In this document: positions 13,190 through 25,799 of the stretch, piece after piece
How the letters are laid out: every line of letters begins with the position of its first letter
How positions within the stretch are numbered: the stretch's first letter is position 1
NCBI GenBank assembly: GCA_964019155.1
Contig: OZ025241.1
Location: forward strand, 25,306,559-25,370,558
Origin: Osedax fenrisi
Lineage: Eukaryota; Annelida; Polychaeta; Sabellida; Siboglinidae
Reading direction: 5' to 3'
Length of the DNA: 64,000 nucleotides
Program-made: the position numbers and the translations under genes
The notes under the pieces: model-generated
What the model was told of the DNA's origin: nothing
Database searches by the model: none
Seen by the model: only the letters and a program-made list of their open reading frames with translations

Positions 13190-13421
13190 AATAATATAAT
13201 ATATTCTAATAATATAATAATTCTAATATATATATATATATATATATTAATGAGTGTATGAATATATAGATATGTAATTAAGAGAAAGGAATGGGTTTAG
13301 GGATCGTTTTTGTATAGGGGGATCCAATATTGTTGTGAAAGATGCAATAGATTAATGGTCAAATAAGTTAATATTAATAATATATAATAAGGATGATCTG
13401 ATCATTCTGTTTAATTGGGTG
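13190..13421. other. upstream region of the PLC-X-like gene
   Basis: This holds a short TA run at 13221-13247 and a near-palindrome ATGATCTGATCAT near 13394. No TATA box stands out against the AT background. The promoter of the following gene presumably lies here or inside the repeat element just upstream. Confidence 0.3.
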
Positions 13422-16400
13422 ATGTGTAAAAAAAAGAGGATCCTGTGAGAGGAAAGAGTATCAATATAATATTTTTAATTTTTAAATAAATATAATAAAT
13501 TTTTATTATATTAAAATATTTTTATTTTATTGAAATTAATTTAAAATATTAATATATAATATTCTATTATGTATATAACTACAACTTATTAAATTATCGT
13601 ATTATATAATGAATAAATATGATTATTAAAATTTTATAATATTTGTGTTATTATAAAAATACTATATATATAAATACTAATACTAAAATAATAGATCGGC
13701 AGTTAATAAATCTAAAGAAAAAAATACAACAAAAAAGTGTACACCTTGGGTTTTCTGCTACTCTTGCTGCATTTTTCCAACTGTTCTTATATTTATAGTA
13801 ATCGGTGGATTTCTGACATGTTAGCTATTGTATATGCTACTTATTATATAATTACATTCACATTTACCATTATTACTTAAATTATCAACTTTAAATTATA
13901 GAAATTCACATATAACGCTATATTACAGTTATTTATGAATTCAAGCGGATTAAATAATATTTACATATTATTACTTATTATAATATACATATTTTAAAGC
14001 GTATTACCTTAATATTATATTACGAATATTTATAATAAATTATAATAGTTAACATAATTGTTATAATTGTACCATGAGTGATGATATAATTTTACTAATC
14101 GAAAAATAACGTATATTAATATTTATATATTTTAAATTAGATGTAACGTTAACTATTCAAAAAAATATTGATAATATTTCATGTTTTAATGGAAAATGTA
14201 AAGGTAAGATATGAATTAATAATTAAAATGAAACTTAAAAACATTATATTTTAAGTATTTATATATATATATATATATAATATATATATTATATATATAT
14301 ATTATACTAAAAAAATATAACTATAGTATATATATGTACTTAACTAATAATAATTAATCTTAACTTTGATACAGACTAAACATTATTTATAGATAGCCCT
14401 GGAGTAAGACTATACTGTAAAAATACAACTTGCAATACACAAGGAACAGAAGAATGTGCTGTAGTTGTGGATAAAGAACATTGTTATTGTAAGCTAGGCT
14501 ATCACGGACCGATATGTAATCAAGGTTATTCATCCCATGTATTCATCCCACTACGGCTAGTTTATAAATTATTGATAACTAACTTAATTCACAAATTTAT
14601 AAATAATACATATATTATATTAAATATGTATTAGTTTTAGTAAAGTATACACTCAATTGATAATATTAATATTACATGTATATATTATATTTATATTTTT
14701 GTATATATTTATATACTATAGCAAAAATATTATAATATTTTTGCTCGTGATATATGTTTCTCCTCCCTTCTAAATATCTCACCACATAGTAATTTTAAGT
14801 ATATCTTTATTTGTCATTATTTACCTAAATCTACTAGACTTCTTGGTAATTTACTATATCATTTCCTAAATCAAAAACTCACGCCCATTTCGTATAAAGT
14901 ATTTTTCAATAATCGTTCTTAAATATTTTAACTAAGGGATAAAGATAGTCCTCTTTAATATCCCCCTTTTCTTATACATGAATCTGATCTAACAAAATGG
15001 TTTGATTCTTTAAATCAATATAGGAAATAATTTATAAATAATTCATCCTCTGAATCCTGACTACCCTCCAATATAGCCTTGATCAATATTCACTCCTTGG
15101 GATCAAATATATCCCTTCTGTTCCCATACTCTAAACATTATTATAATCGAATTGACTGAGACCTGGATTTATAATAATGACTCTTACATATTTGTCTCCA
15201 TCTTGGAATTTGGATATACCCTCTATCTCGCTCCATATAAAACAAGCTATGGTGGTGGAGTAGATTATAATATGTAATGAATTTTACATATCTCCATCCA
15301 TTTCATTTCCTCCCTATTCATATAGTGATTGTCTTTCGCTGAAACTTAAGCTTCCTAGCTTAACTCTACATATCACCATAACCTATCTTGCCCAAAACCT
15401 GAAACCATTTTATTCTTTGATGAATTTCATGATTTTATCCATAATCTTCCTTCATCTTTATCCTACTGACTCATTAAATATATTATCTATACCTTCAATG
15501 TATGAAGTAAATGAAGTATTATTATATTAATATTATTTCTTCCCGTACGAGAGAAGGGGTATCATGAAGTAGTCTGTTAATATATCAATGCAGTCTGTAG
15601 AATATAATATTCCAGTATATCAATGAATTCTGTAGTATATAATACTCCTCTATATCACTTTGTATTTGTGTCCGTGTTATATTCAATATATATTATTATT
15701 AAATTGTTATCGTATTATTATTATCATTTTCTTCCCGCACGAGCAAAGAGGTCTACATTACCTTATGTTATTGCTCAATAAACCGAATATCATCATCATC
15801 ATCATATATATATATATATATTGTTATCAATATTGTTATTGTTATTTTATTTTATTTTAGAGTAGTCTTATCATCTGATCCAGGAAATGTAGATGGTATT
15901 TCATCTAATATTCATATGGCCCTATTGTCCCATCGAAGCTAATATAATGTAAAGGCAACCGCGGTTTTAACGAGAGCCTATGTATATATATATGTATATA
16001 ATATCATTTCTAAATATTTATTTTAATACCCATTTTAATGGGTGGAGCTTGAACAAGCGTCATACTGCGTGTGTGTCTGATGATATATATATATATATAT
16101 ATAGATAATATAGTATTTCATAATAATTATTTAAATACAATATAATACAAATGTAGAAGTTATATTTGTATCTATTCAAATAATGATATATATATATATA
16201 TATATATATTTGCATAATATTAAACAAAATAGAATACAAATGTTTAACCGATTGTGGAAAAGGTATATGCATATATTCAAATAATAAAACGACATGTTCT
16301 AATTTAAATCAATGGATGACATTAAATAAAGACAAATTGAAAACTAAAATTCTACGTGAGGTATCTTTACCAGGTCATAATACTTAATCAAGTTATTCTA

Positions 16401-17218
16401 ATAATATTATAATATATATATATATATATTTAATTGAAATGTAAATATTATTTATATTTATTTGATTAATTAATTAAAATAGTAATACATATAATACATT
16501 TAATAAATTATTGTAATTATTAATTAAAAAATACTCCGTAATAATGTATTAATATCCTACCGTAAATTAACTATGATATGTAAGTTATAACATAAATAAT
16601 AATTTAAATAATATATATAATTATATAAAAGAATATATTCAAAAAAATCAATTTCATATATTTTTCCTATAAAAATCGTTGGATTTCATTATATATATAT
16701 ATAAATATATATAAAAGTTATAATATTTCTAATAAAACTTATAATATATAATATATATATACAATATTACGATTATTATTAAATTTGCTTTCTTTCATAA
16801 TTTTGATATATATATATATATATATTTTAATATTAATTGTTATTTAGAGGTATATAATTTTGTAATATGTTTAACACATTAAAGGCTGCATAAATATGCA
16901 TTCCTGTTGTTAGAGCGCCGTTACATTTTGTATATTTTTCATATTTAGTAGTATAGATTTTCAAATATGAAATTTACTTTATATTATGGCAGAATTAATA
17001 GTTATATTTTATAAAATTATTAAATTAAATTATTTATCTGGTTATAATAATTGTGTTACTAACTTTACTATGACAATTTAGTAAATTTATTTAACCATTT
17101 CCATTGCTCTATATTTAGGAAAAAATCTCTTTAAATATTATATTCATGATATAATGATAATTTGTATATTATTTATTATCAACAAGTTTTATAATTTTAT
17201 TAATAAATATATTAATAA

Positions 17219-17266
<48 letters not shown>

Positions 17267-18307
17267 TAAAAACGATGTAACCTACATTTTCATAAGTATA
17301 TTATTATTGAATTATATATTTACAATATATTAAATGTTATATATTTATATATATATAAGTAAATTTATATTTATTTAATAATAATAGGTGCTAATCATGC
17401 ATTTTCAAAATCTGTACATCAATACCTGAGCATATATAACGATATTGTTAAGAACATGGATAATTCATTTATACTTAACATAGTAAGTATATGTATGATG
17501 ATAAACCCCTCTGATGAAGATAACATAATTGATAATATGATGAACAAGAAGGGTTTCATCCAGAATATGCGTTCTCATTTCATCACACAGAAACTGAACG
17601 TGCCGCAGTTGTTTCGTGCCGGAGTACGCTATTTTCACGTTCACATAGAATACGACGACGGTAAGATCTACGTAACTAACGTACTTCAAAGCGGATTGTT
17701 CTCTGGGTACGTGAAACAGTTAGTAGAAGTGATGGAAGAGAACCCCGGTGAAATAGTTATACTGCACATAGAGAAGACGTTATTCAATGATTCAATTATT
17801 GCTCAAAGTAAATTCGATGATATGGTTCATGGATATTTCAATCATCTATATAAGTCTAATACATTAGATAATGCTGGCAGTATAAAAATATCTGATGTAT
17901 GGGAAATTAATGCAAAATTAATAGTATTATATCCACGTAAAACTGATAAGTTCTGGAGTGCGAAAGAATCCATTCAAGCTACAAATTTAGGAATCAACAT
18001 AAATTATGATACATTTAAAGATAACATAAAATCTGTATATAAATATGAATTACTAAAAGTGGTTATTGCTTCACGTTCGTTTAAATATTCGGAGTATTTA
18101 GATATAATTATCAAAAAAAATAACTCCATAGACCTTTATAGACATATTATAAATATGATTGAAATTAACGAACTTAGAGAAGAAATATTTGATAATGATA
18201 AGTTATTCATTGGAAATAATTTAACAAGTACAATTTTAAGTATAAATTTTGCTGATATAGTTTCATCGAAATCAATGATTAACTATAATGAAAAATATGA
18301 TCTATAA
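13422..18307 (+). CDS. membrane-anchored EGF-like protein with degenerate PLC-X domain
   Basis: Predicted exons: 13422-13444, 13695-13819, 14141-14203, 14393-14524, 16233-16373 and 17388-18307, giving 1404 nt and 467 residues. Junctions have GT/AG ends and keep one frame; exons 3, 4 and 5 are symmetrical phase 1-1. Order: basic cytoplasmic tail (1-22); one membrane segment (about 33-49, IFPTVLIFIVIGGFLT), suggesting type II topology; eight-Cys EGF-like region (Cys 64-112); a second four-Cys stretch (118-136); then a PLC-X-like domain from WM at 142 to the end. N-glycosylation sequons at N61, N81 and N132 suit an outside ectodomain. X-domain landmarks are SLPG (159), AGVRYF (239), ENPGEIVIL (279) and INFADIV near the end. 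Usual catalytic positions are altered, so it is probably a pseudoenzyme. Exons 1-2 are the least certain; exons 4-6 are strong. Confidence 0.7.
15100..15800 (+). mobile_element. decayed CR1/L2-like fragment inside intron 4
   Basis: An endonuclease remnant reads IELTETWI, then GYTLYLAPYKTS and GGGVDY at 15150-15265, the usual ETW and RGGGV landmarks of non-LTR endonucleases. LSLKLKLPSL and LKPFYSLMNFM follow near 15330-15430. Stops and frameshifts are frequent and the reverse transcriptase is missing. The end at about 15760-15805 has AATAAA and a (ATC)n tail, typical of such elements. It explains why this intron is longer than the others. Confidence 0.65.
17218..17264. repeat. (TA)n microsatellite in intron 5
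   Basis: Long uninterrupted TA run within the predicted last intron of the PLC-X-like gene. Confidence 0.9.
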
Positions 18308-18313
18308 AATAAA
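18308..18313 (+). promoter_or_regulatory. poly(A) signal of the PLC-X-like gene
   Basis: AATAAA begins at the base directly after the TAA stop, implying a very short 3' UTR unless a later signal is used. Confidence 0.5.
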
Positions 18314-18339
18314 AGTTAAAATAATGATTCTTTATTCTT

Positions 18340-18385
<46 letters not shown>

Positions 18386-18470
18386 ATATATATATTATAA
18401 TAATAATATCAGATTCATTTTTTGACCGAGATCAAAACATATGTATGTTATAGAAGTTCTATTGAACTAA

Positions 18471-18798
18471 CCCAAGCAACCAGAAACTAGTTGCCGAAAC
18501 GTAACATTATAGGTCAAATAATATGTTCTAGTAGGTGGTAGAATTATAGGTAGTTTGTGAGAGATAAAAGGTTTCCTTTTACATATAAAAATCAATATTG
18601 CAACGTATAATTTTACCCATAAATAAACACCAAGTGGAACGTATATTTTTACCCATAAATAAAACCTAGTTGAACGTATATTTTTACCCATAAATAAACA
18701 CCTAGTGGGACGTATAATTTTACCCATAAATAAACACCTAGTGGAACGTATATTTTACCCATGATTAAACACCTAGTGGAACGTATATTTTTACCCGT
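18471..18798 (-). mobile_element. Helentron-like element, copy D (partial)
   Basis: The plus strand starts CCCAAGCAACCAG with the 19-nt GCAAC...GTTGC hairpin end, then the roughly 36-bp minisatellite in reverse orientation. The 5' half of the element is missing. It lies directly behind the PLC-X-like gene, so the gene is bracketed by copies A and D in opposite orientation. Confidence 0.6.
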
Positions 18799-20150
18799 AT
18801 ATATTATTTACCCCATTTTATATTGCTAGGGTAAATACTTCTCCATATAATAGAATAATAATTAATATGACTATGAAAAAAATATAAATAAAGCTAACTT
18901 ATGTATTAATATTAAATTTATATTTATACATATGTAGTAAACTAACAATATAGTACAATTTATTTTTAATATTATTTATTTGCTTTTTCAATTACGATTT
19001 TAGTCAATTAAAATGCCTAGATATTTAAAATGAGTTGATTATTTTATGACTATATTATTTATTTTTATGTTCAATTTATGTTTAACTCTTTATGTTCAAT
19101 TTATCCTTATTTGGTTTGTCTATGAAATATTTAAAAATAAAATACGAAATATAGTTTAATTTTATACATTCGTGAACTAGATATACATAATATGGATACG
19201 GATAATATGAAGTCGTCTAATGTTCTATATTCCACCTCGAAGTATACTTCAAATTGACTTTCAATATATTCGAATTGTTATTATGTGGTATTATTGACCA
19301 CATTTAAATTTCGGTAAATTTCGAAAAGCTCATATTTTAAATAGTAATAATGAATATAGTGCGTTTTGGAATAATATTTCATCTCCATTTATTCATCGCG
19401 AGGTGATACACCGTTTTCCATTTACATATTTTCACACCGTTAATATATAACCTTATAAATTCACATTTAAAATCACAATAGTGATATAAATAAAGTATGT
19501 CATGGTTATTAATATCGGTCGATACACAACATAAAGAAAATATCGCTAGGTTCGCATGAATCATAATCATTATCAGCTTATCCGATGAACAGTATTCATG
19601 ATTACTGTGAAGTCATATAATAATGTCTATAATCAAAGATTATAAAGTACATTAATGCCGGATATGTAAATATTTACGCGTCTGCGATTAAATTAAAATA
19701 TATAAACTTACACTATAATTATATTATCCAGTCAAACCAAGCACGGTAGAAAATATTAGCATATTAGTAGTTTTACAAATATGAATAAGCCTTAATACAA
19801 TACACGTTATAATTACATAGACAAGTTTGCGTTTATTAACGATACATTATGTTATACATTAGACAAGAATGATACTGCCCGGTTATCTTGATAGCATGTA
19901 TTTGTTTGTAACATTACATGTATCAATGGATATTATTAAATAATTTTATATTATTATTTATATACTAAATAATACATACTAAATAGTACATACATTTAAA
20001 GGATCAATCTGCAATCTTACTTAAGTAAATCACGTTAAAACTTAACTAATATAGCCAAAATAAATGACACCAAACACACCATATATATAATTCGATATAT
20101 ATATATATGTATATATATATATTAATTAATTTATTTATTTCTAAATCGGT
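18799..20150. other. AT-rich intergenic DNA
   Basis: Slightly less AT-rich than average at 19140-19620, but no frame, splice structure or repeat that I can support. Confidence 0.5.
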
Positions 20151-20290
20151 AGTTTATTCACTTTTCCTATTACGCATAGATTACTGTACCTCAATCCTCA
20201 TCAATATTTGCTTATCTACAATCTCTCCACTAAACAGCAGGTTATTCGATAATAAATTCGTATACAATATAAACTACGTATTCGAAATTA
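20150..20290 (+). mobile_element. short decayed CR1/L2-like RT fragment
   Basis: The frame reads LFLLRIDYCTSILIN followed by STISPLNS, matching the SRIDYCNSLL...STI segment near the C-terminus of CR1/L2-type reverse transcriptases. Only about 45 codons are recognisable. Confidence 0.45.
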
Positions 20291-21145
20291 TTTTGCTACT
20301 TCATCATACCAACACTTACCTATGTGGTTACTATTTAATTGACACTCATCTTATAATATTATATAGATATATCTATTGTTGATTTTTCATTATACTATTA
20401 GAATTATCCCTCATATATGTCTGCTTATATATTATACCGACATTATATTCCATCTCGTTTATTCAATCTCTGGTTCACCCTACTCATCATATTAATATAA
20501 ACAATATTAACTAAAAATACCATCCATCATTAAATGATACATCATTATAACATAGTATATTATAATATTAACTATGGGTATACTTATTAATATTACATAA
20601 TTTAATATACGCTAAATTTATAGTTACAAAATACATGTATAGTAACACGAATGTAATATAATAATTACTATATTTACTAGATATTAAATACTATAATGAT
20701 AACATAAATACGGATAATAATTTAATTTTACTACCATTTTAAAATTATTCGTGAATTTTGTATCAATAATACTCGCATGGATAATCCGATACAATTATTT
20801 TTATTTTTAATACCCCTCGCAAGTACATTTTCCCAAATGTAATGCAATGTATACTTAATAAGTAAAAATGTACTTTTAACATATAACTTTTTATAATAAC
20901 ATTTGTTATGATTTATCGAACACAATTATATTTCTTTGAATTCTAAAATAACACATTTTTATAACAATATATATTAGTATGATTATTAATATCGGACGAA
21001 ATCGATATCCATGAATAGTCACGAAAATAGATAGGACACAATGATTTTTAATTCATTTTAGTTTAGCTCCTAGAGACATTCGCTAGTTTTCGAGATCATT
21101 ACGACATATAACTAAATAATTAAATTAAATGTATTTTATATATAT
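20291..21145. other. AT-rich DNA, nothing recognised
   Basis: No supported feature. The tail of the decayed retroelement upstream may extend into it. Confidence 0.4.
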
Positions 21146-21600
21146 GCCAAGCAATCAAACACGTTTCCCGTCAACGTAACATATATAACAACGTTCCAAT
21201 ATTGTATATATTATAGGTCAAATAAACACTTTGTATATAATTATTTTATTTATGCAATATATGTTCCAATTTTGTATATTTATAGGTCAAATAAACACTT
21301 TGGATATGATTATTTTATGTATTCAATGTATGTTCCAATTTTGTATATTTTATAGGTCAAATAAACACTTTGGATATCATTAATTTATGTATTCAATATA
21401 TATTCAAATGTGTATAGGTCAAATAAACACATTGGATATTACAACTGCGATATCTATTGTGCAATATTTTATTTTATAACATATATATCTTATCAATAAG
21501 AATTATTATTAATAGAATTATATATCAATATAATTGTGTAATATATACATACGCACGCACACACACACATACACACATACACATACATTAAGGTGGTTTT
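21146..21600 (+). mobile_element. second minisatellite-bearing repeat family, copy 1
   Basis: Starts GCCAAGCAATCAAACACG and carries about four 70-bp tandem units with the core TAGGTCAAATAAACACTT (21200-21440), then an AT-rich part and a CA/TA-rich tail (21550-21590). A reverse-orientation copy lies at 39136-39608. Its GCAAC-type terminal hairpin in that copy and the AGGTCAAATAA motif link it to the copies at 12173, 18471, 24099 and 46395. Confidence 0.55.
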
Positions 21601-22279
21601 TAATATATACAATTGTATTAAAATTTAAATCCACAAAATTATATATATAGATAATAACCTAAAACATATCACAGTATATTTTTTTTTTTGTATGGGGCCA
21701 GCCGCTTTCAACTCTAAGATTAACATGTAGGGGATAGGAAATTTAACATGGTAGGTATATAACACAAATTGAAATTATCATAAATGCACATATATGCTTA
21801 AATTCTAGATTTTTGTCTTTTGTATTGATAAAACAACTTAATTACTTTATTAATTTATTCTTATTATGAAATTTAAATATAAAATTTAAAAGTTCTTGGA
21901 GATTTCGTGGAGAACTTTAAATTTTGTAATTTTCATTAAAAACTAAATTATGAAAAAAATAATTTTAGGTTGTAAAAATGAATAATAAAATATGTTTAAC
22001 ATATATTTATACATGTGTTAAGAAATTATTTTTATAAAAATTCTAGAAATGTGCTAATATATATATATATATATGTGTGTGTATGTGTATAGACAGTTTA
22101 TTGATTACAAAAATAATGGAATGATATAAAATAATTATTAATAAGTAAAGACAAAATTAGTAATATGGTATGAAACAAGAAAAAAAGAGCAATAAATAGG
22201 ATATCAAATATAAAACTATATATCAAATACATAATATTACATTATAGTGATTTGGAATATATTATATTTATAATTATTT
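21601..22279. other. AT-rich DNA
   Basis: Nothing supported apart from a TA/TG run at 22055-22090. Confidence 0.4.
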
Positions 22280-22795
22280 AATAACCGTATCTGAACAACA
22301 GTGAAATATAAACCTACAAGATCAACAGTGTAAGAAAAACCATGGAATATACAAACCATGCAATACTAACCGACAAGATGAACCGTTTAAGAAAATCCAT
22401 GAAATATACAAACCGTATCAGAACAACAGTGAAATACAAACCTACAAGATGAACCGTATAAGAAAAACCATGAAATATACAAACCGTATCAGAACAACAG
22501 TGAAATACAAACCGACAAGATGAACCATATAAGAAAAACCATGGAATATACAAACAGACAAGAAAAACCATGCAATATACTAACCGTATTAGAATAACAG
22601 TGAAATAAAAACCGACAAGAATAACCGTATATGAAAAACCATATAATATACTAACGTTAAATACAATCCGACAAGAAAAACTTTATAAGAAAAACCGTGA
22701 AATATAAACCGTACAAGAACTACTGTGAAATATAAACCATACAAGGGCAAATGTATATATTTGTATATGTCACCGTTGTTCTCATACAAAGCTAA
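22280..22795. repeat. minisatellite, unit about 71 bp
   Basis: Imperfect tandem repeats containing AACCGTATCAGAACAACAG, CGACAAGATGAACCGTA and AAGAAAAACCATGAAATATA. Two adjacent units at 22411 and 22482 are 71 bp apart; others are shortened. Open minus-strand frames here (FLCGSSCRF-like repeats) are by-products of the repetition. Confidence 0.75.
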
Positions 22796-22888
22796 CTAAG
22801 TGGTTTTAATTATACTAAATATATTGAAATAGAAACATATATAATGATTTACAATATTTGTATATTATTTTTTTTTTATAATAATTTT

Positions 22889-22896
22889 ATATATTG

Positions 22897-22961
<65 letters not shown>

Positions 22962-22995
22962 ATATATATATATATAATATATATGTGTATATATG

Positions 22996-23032
<37 letters not shown>
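22889..23032. repeat. (TA)n with TATG interruptions
   Basis: TA tract of about 140 bp, nearly at the geometric centre of the long inverted repeat. Confidence 0.9.
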
Positions 23033-23997
23033 GATATAATATTTGTAATCAAATCAGATATTAAAGTGTAATTAGTTAAATTAATAATGAATAATATAGA
23101 TAAAATATATATTATAATTATTTATATCAAAAAATGTATTTTATAAATAATTATACAGTTTTATATCTTTAATGGTTCCGTGTATTCAATTTTTTTAAAT
23201 ATTACAATTATAATTTTAAAAATTTGTTACGAAAAATTCATTTGTGATACATTACAAAAGTTGTTAAACTTATGATTTTTAATCTATACAAAATAAATAT
23301 ATTTATAAACACATTAGTTATATATTGGTGAATATATAATATCCTATTTATTTAATAAATATAACATTATATACATTAAATATTACATTATATAAAATTT
23401 TCTCTGAATTAATTTGTTACGAAAAATTAATAAAAATGTTATTAAACCTTTGATTTTTAAGCTATACTAAATAAATATATTTATAAACACATCAATTATA
23501 TATTGGATAATATATAATATATTATTTATTAAATAAATATAACATTTTATACATTAAATATTACTTTATATGAAATTATATTTCAAATATTCATGTAAAT
23601 GTAATCAGCGTATACGATATATTTTTTCCCCTCCGTTATCGCTCATAAATATATATAAATAATTTCTATATAAATTTATATAAGTAGACAATTTATTATA
23701 TTCTAGTAGGTTTATACCTAAAGCTAATTATAATTTGTTTTGCATTGTTAATCTCATATTTAGATGTTAAATTGAAAATAAAATTTATGAAATTGATTTA
23801 AATATATAATGTAAACAATACTATGCACATGCGTATTTAAAAAAAATAAACATTAGTATGTTAATTTAACGAAATCGATTTATTGGAAACCGGACAAAAA
23901 CCAATACATATTAGAGAAAATCCTTCGACTAATTTATATATAATTGTAAAACACATTATATTGAGTATGTGGATTGTATTTATAAATTTGAAAAGCC

Positions 23998-24057
<60 letters not shown>

Positions 24058-24098
24058 CTAATAGTGTTAATGAATACACTTATTTCTGTTTAATATTT
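23033..24098. other. AT-rich DNA with a tandem duplication
   Basis: Two diverged copies of a roughly 185-bp segment stand in tandem at about 23222-23400 and 23413-23580 (shared TTTGTTACGAAAAATT and ATATTTATAAACACAT). A long TA run lies at 24003-24054. No gene seen. Confidence 0.5.
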
Positions 24099-25018
24099 CC
24101 CAAGCAACCAGAAACTAGTTGCCGCAACGTAACATTATAGGTCAAATAATATGTTCCAGTAGGTGGTCGAATCATAGGTAGTTTGTGAGCAGATAAACGG
24201 TTTCCTTTTACATACAAAAAATCAATAGTGGAACGTATTATTTTACCCATAAATAAACACCTAGTGGAACGTATATTTTTACCCATAAATAATACTTAGT
24301 GGAACGTATATTTTTACCCATAAATGAACACAGTAAAAAAGAAACGTAAAACAATTCATTCATTTATTACAAGGAACAATACACAAAATACGGATATTAT
24401 ATAACACGTGAATAATACATATAATAATAAACTGGGAATGCAAGGGTATATTTATAATGATAATAATACAAGTATGTATACATATATGATCATATATGAT
24501 TATAATATACATATATAGTATATAGTATGCGAATATAGAGGTTTCTGTTCATTAAATAGCACAGTGTATAATTCCAGATATATATATATATATATATACG
24601 AAATTCACGAAGACGATACCGGATCCTAGAGATGATCTTTAACATATTCATGGAGATATTCACCATAGCCAAGCAGGAAGATCATCTTGTTTATTCTGAA
24701 ATTATAAATTGTATATTAATATAAATCAATTATGATGACACAATCATATGTATATGTGTATAATGTAACTAGTTGTATATAATGAATAATAGACTAGCTG
24801 GACCATACAAGTGCAAACAGGTGCAAGGTATCGCGTAGTACATTTATCCCTTAGGGCTGCGTTCCTTAGGCACACACGCAGTGCGTGCGTCAACCCGATT
24901 CCTAAAGCAGTAAACATGTTACATAATGGGACGTCCGATATCTAGTTCGTTAGCATGATATGGAACGTTCCATTATGATATAACTGCACGGACTGTTCCA
25001 TTACGGATAGCAATATGA
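24099..25018 (-). mobile_element. Helentron-like element, copy B (near complete)
   Basis: The most complete copy, inverted relative to copy A. The plus strand begins CCCAAGCAACC with the GCAAC...GTTGC hairpin. The 36-bp minisatellite follows, then the decayed cassette with TTTATAATTTCAG in reverse, then the palindrome ATGGAACGTTCCAT. It ends with the complement of TCATATTGCTATCCG beside a TA run. Length 920 bp. Lacks any transposase. Confidence 0.55.
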
Positions 25019-25029
25019 TATATATATAT

Positions 25030-25203
25030 ATATGATGATGATAAGGTTTATTAGCACTTATCATAGGTGTGGCCACCCCTCGTAGGTGCATATAACAATA
25101 TAGAACGAAAACAATAAATAGATAAATAAATAAACAAAACGATAAAATAATATAATTTATAAAAATAGTAATATTGTATGATCAAATAAGTGAATATATC
25201 CCA
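25030..25203 (-). mobile_element. non-LTR retrotransposon 3' end
   Basis: Read on the minus strand, this ends with AATAAACC followed by TATCATCATCA, the same kind of tail as at 15775-15805. Only the 3' UTR remains, cut off by the inserted TTGCGC-type element. Confidence 0.45.
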
Positions 25204-25555
25204 GTAAACAACAGATTTTACATTGCGCAAATTTTGCGTCTTTATTGCATCTATTTGCATAGTGAATAAAATAAAATAAAATAGTTTCTTGCGCAATAAT
25301 TGCGCAAAGTATAATGCATGTTTTAGTATGCAAGTTTGTTTGTGAAATAAATACGCAAAGTAGAATGCATGTTTTAGTATGCAAGTTTGTTTGTGCAATA
25401 AAGACGCAAAGTAGAATGCATGTTTAGTATGCAAGTTTGTTTGTGCAATAAATACGCAAAGTAGAATGCATGTTTTAGTATGCAAGTTTGTTTGTGCAAT
25501 AAAGACGCAAAGTAGAATGCATGTTTTAGTATGCACTTTAGTTGCGCAATTATGC
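25204..25555. mobile_element. TTGCGC-type MITE with 51-bp tandem repeats, copy 1
   Basis: Starts ATCCCAGTAAACAACAG and is rich in TTGCGCAA motifs. About five units of 50-51 bp (core GCATGTTTTAGTATGCAAG) fill 25316-25535. A relative at 32400-32762 ends with the complement TTGTTTACTGGGAT, giving probable terminal repeats of this family. No coding capacity. Confidence 0.5.
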
Positions 25556-25797
25556 TGCTGTTATGTTGCTATTTAAAGTCTATTATGCTATTATTATGCT
25601 GCTATTAATTTATCATGCTATTATGCTGCTGTTATGTTTCTATTTAAAGTATATTATGAGGCTATTATAATAATAGCAACATAATAGCAGCATAATAAAC
25701 TTTTAAAATTAATAGCAGCATAATAATAGCATAATAGACTTTAAATAGCAACATAACAGCAGCATAATAGCATGACAAATTAATAGCAGCATAATAG
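25549..25797. repeat. palindromic AGCATAATAG-type repeat
   Basis: Arms at about 25549-25667 and 25668-25797 are complementary, built of GCTGCTATTATG-like motifs. A related block lies at 27500-27715 on the other side of the C-rich retrotransposon, suggesting that the latter inserted into this repeat. Confidence 0.6.
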
Positions 25798-25799
25798 AA

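Noticed and set aside
12840..13261. ORFs with repeated MGKNIRSTRCL (also 24080-24286, 46724-47056, 18467-18727)
   Set aside because: The repeat is a 36-bp minisatellite, a multiple of three, so open frames arise automatically. The sequence is part of a mobile element present in several copies.
22844..23071. Open frames made of Tyr/Ile repeats across TA tracts (also 23861-24140, 41121-41348, 63140-63397)
   Set aside because: They are translations of TA microsatellites and have no coding signature.
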